In this document: positions 57,914-64,000 of the stretch, in pieces
Position numbering within the stretch: the stretch's first letter is position 1
Layout of the letters: each line of letters opens with the position of its first letter
Assembly (NCBI RefSeq): GCF_001592735.1
Contig: NZ_LUKE01000006.1
Location: 192,738-256,737 of the forward strand
Reading direction: 5' to 3'
Length of the DNA: 64,000 nucleotides
Origin: Bdellovibrio bacteriovorus
GTDB lineage: Bacteria > Bdellovibrionota > Bdellovibrionia > Bdellovibrionales > Bdellovibrionaceae
Position numbers and translations under genes: made by a program
The notes under the pieces: generated by a model
Told to the model about the DNA's origin: nothing
What the model saw: the letters and a program-made list of their open reading frames with translations, nothing else
Database searches by the model: none

Positions 57914-58228
57914 TTTCCGATCGTTCACTTCCCATTTAAATACTCGGCGTACCCCAGAAAGGTGCGCCGTTTATATTTTTGAAATGCTCATCCCCTAAGC
58001 AAACGCGTCACATCTCAAACGCGTCGCAATAAATACGCTCGAAACTTTGCCTTCTTTTTAAGCTTCTGTACTTCTTTTTAGACCCTACAGTTGACATAGT
58101 CTCGGACTCCTTGGACAGTGAAATGGGCTTTTGTCTAGCTAGACCAAGGACGGGTGAGGCGCAGGCTGCGCAAGCGAAAGACGTTATTTCGGCAGGGTCG
58201 AAATAAAGCAAGCCGAGGGGATTGTACT
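57914..58228. other. 315-base gap with terminator hairpin and structured smc leader
   Basis: 57945-57975 holds CGGCGTACC / GGTGCGCCG then TTTATATTTTT, an imperfect terminator for the lipoprotein. TTGACA at 58091-58096 is a good -35 box but the -10 position reads GACAGT. The rest, up to the smc start, can form GTCTAGCTAGAC, GCGCA/TGCGC and TTATTTCG/CGAAATAA hairpins (the last around 58184-58206), an untranslated leader of unknown purpose. No gene seen. Confidence 0.4.
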
Positions 58229-61200
58229 TTGAGAATTAAGAAAATTGAACTCATTGGTTTTAAGTCTTTTAAAGATCGCACCGTCATTCATTTCGACGCC
58301 GGCATTACGGGTATCGTAGGGCCTAACGGTTGTGGTAAGTCCAATATCGTCGACGCCCTTATGTGGGTTATGGGCGAGATGTCCGCGAAAGATCTGCGCG
58401 GCTCGCAAATGACCGACGTTATCTTTGGCGGTGCCGAAGGTTACGCCCCCTTGGGGATGTGCGAAGTTTCGTTGACGCTTGAAAACGACGGCGGAGCTTT
58501 TCCGGCAAAGTATATTAAACATTCTGAAATCATGGTCACGCGTCGTCTTCACCGAAATGGTGAGGGGGAGTACTTCATCAATAAAGAACCAGCGCGTTTA
58601 AAAGACGTGCAAGAGATCTTTATGGATACGGGTGCGGGCTCTAAAGGTTTCTCGATCATCGCTCAAGGTATGATCGGTAAAATCATCACGGCTAAAGCTG
58701 AAGATCGTCGTATGTTGATCGAAGAAGCGGCCGGGATTACGAAGTTCAAAGCTCGTAAAAAAGAATCGCAAAGAAAACTTATTTCTACGGACCAAAATTT
58801 GGTGCGTTTGCAAGACATCATCGGCGAGTTAAAGCGCCAAATTGATTCTTTGCAAAGACAAGCCCAACGTGCGGAACGTTATCGTAACATCAAAAACCAA
58901 ATCGAAGATTTGGACCTCTGGTTGTCTTCAGCTCAGTACGTAGAGTTGAAACGTGCGGCGGACGAAGCGCAAAATATCTTCAACGAAGCACAAAGCATGG
59001 AAGTGGAAGGTGAAACAAACCTTTCCACTCTTCAGGGGCAATTAGAAGTTTTGAAGCTTCAAATCTTGGAAAAAGAAAAGCTGGTTGAATCGCAACAAAC
59101 TGAGTTTTTTGCAAAACAATCAACAGTTCAGAAAAAAGAAATGGAAATCCAAGAGCTTCGTTTTGAAATCGAACAGGCTCGTCGTAATGAACAGATGACC
59201 GGCACGATCTTGCAAGAACAGCAAGCCCGTCAAGAGTTGTTGGCTCGTGATAAAGCGACTTTGGATTCTCAGGTCGCAGAGCTTAAAGAAGAAGCCGAAA
59301 CTTTAACGGCTCAATTCACAGAAAAAAATGAAATCTTCCAAAACTCGAACAACCGCATTTCACAAGTCGATGAAGAATTGACGGTGAAACGCCGTGATCT
59401 ATTCGCGGTCGGTCAGTCTGAGTCTTCCTTGGATGCGCGTGTAAACTCTTTACGTTCGCAAATCTCTGATTTGACGGACCGTCAAGATAACGAGCAATTG
59501 GTCCTAAACGAACTTCGTGAAAAACACGTTGAGTTTGAGGGCCGCCGTAAAAAAGTTTTCAACGAGCTAGAAAAAGAACGTCAAATGCAATTGGATTTGG
59601 CGAATGATTTCGAATCGTTTGAAGCGAATAAAAAAATCCTGACGGAAAGTGCCGCTACTAAACGTGCTGAGATGGAACAGTTCAAAGACAGCTTGAATGA
59701 GGTTGCTTCTCGTTTGTACGGTTTAGAAAACTTGCAAAACAACTTCGAAGGTTTCCAAGAAGGCGTGAAACAAGTCATGCTTTGGCAGAAAACCAAAACA
59801 CAAGAGTTGATGGCTGATGGTTCGGTGGTCACTCATTTTCAACCGGTATCCGAGGTTGTTGAAGTTCCGGCGCAGTACGAAGTCGCGATGGAAGCGGCCC
59901 TGGGCTCACGCCTGCAAATGCTTCTTTCTTCCGACTCTGACGTGGCGTTGGAAGCTGTTGATCATTTGAAAGAACAAAAAACCGGTCGTTCTAGCTTCTT
60001 GTCAGCGCAAAGCAGTTCGCAAAGCTTGCACCGTGCTTCGGCGCCTGAAAATGAAACCGGCGTTCAAGCTATTTTGAAAGACGTAGTTCAAGCGGCGGAT
60101 AAGTTTAAAGGCACTGTGGCTTACTTGCTTGATGGCGTAGCCATCGTGGATTCTATCCGCACGGCGTTGGCTCTTCGCCCACGTTATGAAGGTTGGACAT
60201 TTGTTACCCTTGACGGTGACACGCTCACAGCTGACGGAGTTTTGACAGGTGGATCGACGGAATCAGCAGATTCAGGCGTTTTAAAACGTCGTCGTGAAAT
60301 CAAAGAACTTTCTGATCGTAAAGATGAGTACGCGGGTAAATTAGCGCTGGCTCAAGCCGCTTTGAAAAAAACGGAAGAACAATTAACTAACGTCGTTAAC
60401 GACTTTGAAGGCGCGCAAAAACGTAAGGTTGAGCAAGAAATCAAAGTCACCGAACTTCGTAAAGACCTAGAACGTGCGGAAAACGAACTAGTCAACGCCC
60501 AAACGGCCGTTGAACGCCAAGAGCGCGAAGTTAAAAAATTGACTGAACAAGTGGAAGTTCAAGAGCAAAAGATGGAAGAGCTGACAATCGCTCTTCAAGA
60601 AGCTCGTGAAAAGAAAACTGTTCTTGAAATGGAAGTTGAGACTTTAAACAAAGAACTTAGCTTCACGCGCACGGGCTTTGATGGCATGCAGGCGGAAGTC
60701 ACTGATTTACAGGTTAAATCGGCTTCGAAGACTCAAGAATACCAAGGGGTTCTTCGTCAGCTTGAAATGGTGACGAAGTCTTTGAATGACTTAGACGGTC
60801 AGTTGACTCGTATGAACGAGGAAGCTCAAGGCTACAGTTCGCAAATGACTGAAAGCCAGATGACTCTGGAAGAAAAGAAAATCGAATTTGAACGTTTGTT
60901 AGACGAAGTCGAGACAATGAAATTGTCAGTGGCTCGCACTAAAGACGAATACGAAGTGATGTCTGAAACCGTTCGCCAGTTGGAAGATGAAGCCATGTCT
61001 TCACAACGCGCGCGCAACGAAAGACAACACAAAATGAATGACTCTCAATTGAAGCTTGAACAAGCGAAGATGAAAGAGCAGTACTTGATTGATCAAGTGC
61101 GTGAACGTTACATGCTCAACCTTCCAGACGTTGTTGAAAAATACGCGGGCCGCGAAGGTGACTTCTTAACCGCAGAAGGTGAACTGAAAGAGCTTCGTGA

Positions 61201-61816
61201 GAAATTGGCGAAGATCGGCGAAGTGAACTTGTCAGCAATCGAAGAATACGAAGAGACCGCTCAACGTTATGAGTTCTTAACGAAACAACATGCGGACTTA
61301 ACCGAAGCTAAAGAACAATTGCGTAAAGTGATCGATCGTATCAACCGCATCTGTTCTAAACGTTTCAAAGAGACCTTTGACTTGGTTAACGATCGTTTCA
61401 CTCGTGTATTCCCAGTCCTTTTCGGTGGCGGGGAAGCATGGCTTGAAATGGTTGAAGAAACAGAGAAGAATGAGGCGGGTATTGAAATCATCGCTCGCCC
61501 TCCGGGAAAGAAAACTCAAAACGTCTCATTGATGTCGGGGGGCGAAAAAGCCCTGACGGCGGTGGCGCTTGTGTTCTCGATCTTCTTGGTGAAGCCTTCT
61601 CCGTATTGCTTACTGGATGAGGTTGATGCGCCACTTGATGATGCCAACGTATTCCGATTCAACGACTTGGTTCGTGAAATGGCCAAACGTTCGCAAATCA
61701 TCGTAGTGACGCATAATAAACATACGATGGAAGTTGCTAAAAAATTGTACGGCGTGACCATGCAAGAGCGTGGTGTGTCGACAATGGTGTCTGTATCTCT
61801 TCAAGATATTCACTAA
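58229..61816 (+). CDS. smc: chromosome segregation ATPase SMC
   Basis: A 1195-residue SMC, start TTG 58229 eight bases after GAGGGG, giving MRIKKIELIGFKSFKDRTVIHF, the invariant SMC start. A GTG 25 codons upstream is out of place. Walker A GPNGCGKSN (31-39), coiled coil, hinge (about 520-670, with DGVLTGGSTESADSGVLKRRREIKEL at its end), second coiled coil, signature LMSGGEKALTAVAL (S1103), Walker B YCLLDEVDAPLDD (D1130/E1131), D-loop LDDANV. It compacts and segregates the chromosome with ScpA/ScpB, encoded elsewhere. It carries its own leader and a terminator downstream. Confidence 0.98.
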   Translation: MRIKKIELIGFKSFKDRTVIHFDAGITGIVGPNGCGKSNIVDALMWVMGEMSAKDLRGSQMTDVIFGGAEGYAPLGMCEVSLTLENDGGAFPAKYIKHSEIMVTRRLHRNGEGEYFINKEPARLKDVQEIFMDTGAGSKGFSIIAQGMIGKIITAKAEDRRMLIEEAAGITKFKARKKESQRKLISTDQNLVRLQDIIGELKRQIDSLQRQAQRAERYRNIKNQIEDLDLWLSSAQYVELKRAADEAQNIFNEAQSMEVEGETNLSTLQGQLEVLKLQILEKEKLVESQQTEFFAKQSTVQKKEMEIQELRFEIEQARRNEQMTGTILQEQQARQELLARDKATLDSQVAELKEEAETLTAQFTEKNEIFQNSNNRISQVDEELTVKRRDLFAVGQSESSLDARVNSLRSQISDLTDRQDNEQLVLNELREKHVEFEGRRKKVFNELEKERQMQLDLANDFESFEANKKILTESAATKRAEMEQFKDSLNEVASRLYGLENLQNNFEGFQEGVKQVMLWQKTKTQELMADGSVVTHFQPVSEVVEVPAQYEVAMEAALGSRLQMLLSSDSDVALEAVDHLKEQKTGRSSFLSAQSSSQSLHRASAPENETGVQAILKDVVQAADKFKGTVAYLLDGVAIVDSIRTALALRPRYEGWTFVTLDGDTLTADGVLTGGSTESADSGVLKRRREIKELSDRKDEYAGKLALAQAALKKTEEQLTNVVNDFEGAQKRKVEQEIKVTELRKDLERAENELVNAQTAVERQEREVKKLTEQVEVQEQKMEELTIALQEAREKKTVLEMEVETLNKELSFTRTGFDGMQAEVTDLQVKSASKTQEYQGVLRQLEMVTKSLNDLDGQLTRMNEEAQGYSSQMTESQMTLEEKKIEFERLLDEVETMKLSVARTKDEYEVMSETVRQLEDEAMSSQRARNERQHKMNDSQLKLEQAKMKEQYLIDQVRERYMLNLPDVVEKYAGREGDFLTAEGELKELREKLAKIGEVNLSAIEEYEETAQRYEFLTKQHADLTEAKEQLRKVIDRINRICSKRFKETFDLVNDRFTRVFPVLFGGGEAWLEMVEETEKNEAGIEIIARPPGKKTQNVSLMSGGEKALTAVALVFSIFLVKPSPYCLLDEVDAPLDDANVFRFNDLVREMAKRSQIIVVTHNKHTMEVAKKLYGVTMQERGVSTMVSVSLQDIH

Positions 61817-61838
61817 TCGATGTATTGAAGGACGACGT

Positions 61839-61869
61839 AAAAAGCCGCTGAGAAATCAGCGGCTTTTTT
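61839..61869. terminator. bidirectional terminator between smc and the binding protein
   Basis: AAAAAGCCGCTGA (61839-61851), loop GAAA, TCAGCGGCTTTTTT. On the minus strand the first arm encodes the end of the binding protein, including its stop at 61856-61858. Confidence 0.92.
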
Positions 61870-62974
61870 CTTTTTTAATCTGGGCTAAAATTTGATCGTA
61901 CATAAGTTTCAGGCCGTTGCGTTCACGCACGGTGAGAACGGGCCAATAGGCTCTTTGGTCCGACAAATACTTGATATCGGACTCCAACTCCATGGATGGT
62001 AAAGAGGAGATTTTTAAGGGCGACAGATATTTCTTTTCTAAAATTGTTTGTTGGAATGATTTACCTAAAACAAAATTCGCCCATTCCATCGCTAAAGTCG
62101 TAGCAAAGGGATTGCGGCGCACGTTTTTAGTCACCGCTAAATAATCCACCCACATGCTCACTCCCTCTTTCGGTTGGGCCATCCGCCATTTTTGGGCATC
62201 AGGACCTGAGATCGAAGTGGAAAGTCCCCAGCTCGTGGTCAGGACAGATTTTTTCAAAGCATCGGAGTGAGGTGTGCCCTGCCAGAAGTTCGCATTGGTT
62301 AAGAGCTGTGTGAGCTTGAGGCGGAATTTCTTTGTGTTTAACAAAGAAATGTCGTGCAGTTGATCGTTTTTATATCCCATCGCCAAGGCCGTTAAATAAA
62401 TATTGGCTTCGTAAAAATCCAATGAAAGCGAATAGCGGCCCTTCATCTCTGGCGCCCATAAAATATTCCAGCTTGTGGGCGCCGTGGCGATTTGGTCGAC
62501 ATTATAAAGAAGCCCGTAAGGCCCGGCGGCCAGTGGCACACCGTAAAGTTTTCCTTTGCTAGTGACGAAATCGTTTTCGATAAAGTGAGTTTGTACGTCT
62601 TTAAGATTGGTGACGATTTCTGGATCAATCGGAATGATCAGATTGTTTTTGATAAAATGTGTGCGCTCGTCTTTCAAAAAGTTATGCGACGGTGAAATAA
62701 TATCCGAAATGCCGGCGCGCACGCGATCATAAAAATCCTCTGGCTTTAAAGTGCGGCGAACATGCAGATCCACGTTTTTGCCATATTTCTTACGGATAAA
62801 ATCTTTAAACTCATTGATGGGGGCCGAGGGGCCATACGAAGTCCATACGTCCATCGTAAGGACCTCGTCGTAATGGCAGGTGATGACAGTTTCTTGTTTA
62901 CTTTGTGTGGTGAATTGGGCTGATGCGATATATGTGAAAGAAATCAGTGCTACAGAAATAAAATATTTCAGCAT
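61856..62974 (-). CDS. orphan periplasmic solute-binding protein, PotD/FutA-like
   Basis: A 372-residue secreted binding protein. Signal peptide MLKYFISVALISFTYIASAQ. Fold features: ITCHYDEVLTMDVWTSYGPSAPINEFKDFIRKKYG, AGISDIISPSHNFLKDERTHFIKNNLIIPID, GKLYGVPLAAGPYGLLYNVDQI, MKGRYSLSLDFYEANIYLTALAMGY. It is the class II bacterial binding protein type used by polyamine or ferric-iron ABC importers. No permease or ATPase lies next to it, so the transporter is elsewhere or it acts in sensing. The terminator overlaps its last codons. Confidence 0.86.
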   Translation of the reverse strand: MLKYFISVALISFTYIASAQFTTQSKQETVITCHYDEVLTMDVWTSYGPSAPINEFKDFIRKKYGKNVDLHVRRTLKPEDFYDRVRAGISDIISPSHNFLKDERTHFIKNNLIIPIDPEIVTNLKDVQTHFIENDFVTSKGKLYGVPLAAGPYGLLYNVDQIATAPTSWNILWAPEMKGRYSLSLDFYEANIYLTALAMGYKNDQLHDISLLNTKKFRLKLTQLLTNANFWQGTPHSDALKKSVLTTSWGLSTSISGPDAQKWRMAQPKEGVSMWVDYLAVTKNVRRNPFATTLAMEWANFVLGKSFQQTILEKKYLSPLKISSLPSMELESDIKYLSDQRAYWPVLTVRERNGLKLMYDQILAQIKKEKSR

Positions 62975-63056
62975 AGGTCCCCGTACTACCTTGATAGCTT
63001 AGGTCTTTTCACATAGGAAGGTTTTTCTTTCAATGCTTGTTACATGTGGTCCAAAG

Positions 63057-63092
63057 AAAAGCCCTCGCCGGGAGGAACGGCAAGGGCTTTAA
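63057..63092 (-). terminator. rho-independent terminator of the nitroreductase gene
   Basis: On the minus strand AAAGCCCTTGCCG, loop TTCCTC, CCGGCGAGGGCTTT then TCTTT. It follows the nitroreductase stop by about 40 bases. Confidence 0.85.
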
Positions 63093-63131
63093 AAACGCCG
63101 ATCGGCGTAAATAGTCGAGGGAGGGAGTTCG

Positions 63132-63773
63132 TTACTTCACGTACTCAATGACTGAGTCCTCTGCGAAACGAACTTTTTTGAGATTCTGAAAGGCATCATC
63201 CGTATGACGATAACCAAGGGCTACACTCGCGACGGTCTTCCAACCTGAACCTTCCAATCCTAAGATGTTGTCGTAGGCTGCGGGATCGAAGCCTTCCATG
63301 GGGGTGGCGTCAACTTTTAGTAAGGCGGCGGTTTCAAGAAGGAAGCCCATCGCTATGTATGCTTGTCGTTGGGCCCACACCCGAGTTTTTTCTTCTGGGG
63401 CCTGGGCGATATTTTGAACCATCATGGCTTTAAAACCTTCCAATGATTCTGGGGTCGCTCCGCGCACTTCGGCGATGCGATCCACGTATTTTTGAATGAA
63501 GCGTTCATCCACATTGTCTTTGTATAAGAAGACGACGTAGTGACTGGCATCGGTGACTTGTGTTTGATTCCAAGACACTGTCTTCAACTTTTCTCGCACC
63601 GCTGGATTTTCAACCACGATGAATTTATACGGCTGCAGTCCGTAAGAAGAGGGCGCTAGAAGAAGACTTTGCGTTAAGGCCTTCCAGTCCGTCGCCGAAA
63701 TTTTAGCGTCGGGGTTGTATTTCTTAACGGCATAACGCCAGGTTAAAGCGTCACTCACTGAAGTTTGGCTCAT
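63132..63773 (-). CDS. NAD(P)H-dependent nitroreductase family oxidoreductase
   Basis: A 213-residue FMN enzyme of the nitroreductase superfamily, started at ATG 63773 with GGAG six bases upstream. The FMN-binding RYAVKKYNPDAKIS start and SSYGLQPYKFIVV are typical, with the second block MGFLLETAALLKVDATPMEGFDPAAYDNILG and the end VASVALGYRHTDD. It should reduce nitro compounds or quinones using NAD(P)H; relatives include NfsB and dihydropteridine reductase. Monocistronic, with two inverted repeats upstream. Confidence 0.93.
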   Translation of the reverse strand: MSQTSVSDALTWRYAVKKYNPDAKISATDWKALTQSLLLAPSSYGLQPYKFIVVENPAVREKLKTVSWNQTQVTDASHYVVFLYKDNVDERFIQKYVDRIAEVRGATPESLEGFKAMMVQNIAQAPEEKTRVWAQRQAYIAMGFLLETAALLKVDATPMEGFDPAAYDNILGLEGSGWKTVASVALGYRHTDDAFQNLKKVRFAEDSVIEYVK

Positions 63774-63795
63774 GGAGCTCTCCATTCTTATTAAA

Positions 63796-63832
63796 GTCTG
63801 TTACCAGTCCATTAGGACTTAACGTAACAGAC
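63796..63832. promoter_or_regulatory. inverted repeat upstream of the nitroreductase gene
   Basis: GTCTGTTAC (63796-63804) and GTAACAGAC (63824-63832), with an inner AGTCC/GGACT. It sits 22 bases before the ATG and could be an operator or a 5' UTR hairpin. Confidence 0.4.
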
Positions 63833-63857
63833 ATACGCACAATATACCGATCCTGGA

Positions 63858-63890
63858 TTTTAAATGCAACAGTAAAAAGCACATTTAAAA
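63858..63890. promoter_or_regulatory. second inverted repeat, possible operator
   Basis: TTTTAAATG (63858-63866) and CATTTAAAA (63882-63890), a perfect nine-base inverted repeat with 15 bases between, in the divergent region. Confidence 0.35.
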
Positions 63891-63972
63891 TAAGACCCCC
63901 TTACATTTGTCATAAATGCCTCAAAAAACGTCAGCATTGTGTCTGGGGCTTGGCTGTAGTACAGTGGATTCA

Positions 63973-64000
63973 TGGTCGACCAAAGGTTTTCAGTCTCAGT
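63973..64000 (+). CDS. possible start of a gene cut by the window end
   Basis: ATG 63973 opens a frame reading MVDQRFSVS up to the window end. No clear ribosome site precedes it. Too short to support a call beyond a possible partial gene. Confidence 0.25.

Noticed and set aside
58130-58228. Small SRP RNA or other known small RNA in the smc leader
   Set aside because: The conserved SRP domain IV sequence (GGUCAGG...GGAAGCAGC type) is absent.
1-64000. tRNA, rRNA, CRISPR arrays, IS elements or prophage
   Set aside because: I looked in the intergenic gaps for T-arm (GGTTCGAATCC-like) motifs, spaced direct repeats and transposase motifs and found none convincing. The fibre-like protein alone does not indicate a prophage.

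Overview
The window is a chromosomal segment of a predatory deltaproteobacterium of the Bdellovibrio lineage. This rests on the content: many signal-peptide outer-membrane beta-barrels, a Myxococcus-type Agl/Glt gliding operon, TIGR02147-type regulators coupled to secreted proteins, a tail-fibre-like surface protein, several lytic transglycosylases, and a class I cyclic-di-GMP riboswitch inside a long untranslated RNA, as in the 'merRNA' known from Bdellovibrio. Base composition looks moderate and even. I found no rRNA, tRNA, IS element, prophage or CRISPR array.

Layout. 0-4.9 kb: nrdR-nusB-hypothetical on the minus strand (62-nt overlap between the first two), then barrel proteins, an rRNA m5C methyltransferase and a secreted protein of high-expression type ending at a strong terminator. 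4.9-5.2 kb: a large structured inverted repeat between convergent genes. 5.2-12 kb: barrel protein, lgt, a small lipoprotein, hisS, and a four-gene Zrg-like metal-transport operon (DUF3299, ZrgA/DUF2796, ABC ATPase, FtsX-type permease). 12-17.3 kb: a FecR/FN3 protein, an FN3-plus-barrel protein and a class III nucleotide cyclase in one minus-strand operon. 17.3-26.8 kb: greB, a DUF3465 protein, a YheT-type hydrolase, a glycosyltransferase-like protein, an Agl23-type membrane protein, two lytic transglycosylases and a lysozyme/L,D-transpeptidase-like secreted protein. 26.8-28.8 kb: a thioredoxin-fold protein next to a membrane histidine kinase.

28.8-29.5 kb: no gene, but a roughly 500-nt minus-strand RNA with promoter-like boxes, a GEMM-I c-di-GMP aptamer and a terminator. 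29.5-42.6 kb: VOC protein, GST, BON-MscS channel, Mrp ATPase lacking CxxC, a J-like protein lacking HPD, a fibre-like protein, a coupled operon of two paralogous secreted proteins plus a TIGR02147 protein, an orphan RND pump, a dihaem cytochrome c and an archaeal/eukaryotic-type GlyRS.

42.7-53.4 kb: a ten-gene, tightly spaced Agl/Glt-like operon: a TolQ/TolR-type proton-channel motor, TPR proteins, an inner-membrane protein with an AgmX/PglI tail, a lipoprotein, a barrel and a VWA lipoprotein. It probably builds an envelope-spanning machine for gliding. 53.5-64 kb: ppdK, a polysaccharide-lyase-like protein, a Cys/Tyr/Gly-rich lipoprotein, smc, an orphan solute-binding protein, a nitroreductase, and the possible start of another gene.

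Many annotated starts were moved to a start codon supported by a Shine-Dalgarno sequence or signal peptide. Functional statements rest on reading motifs by eye, without database searches.
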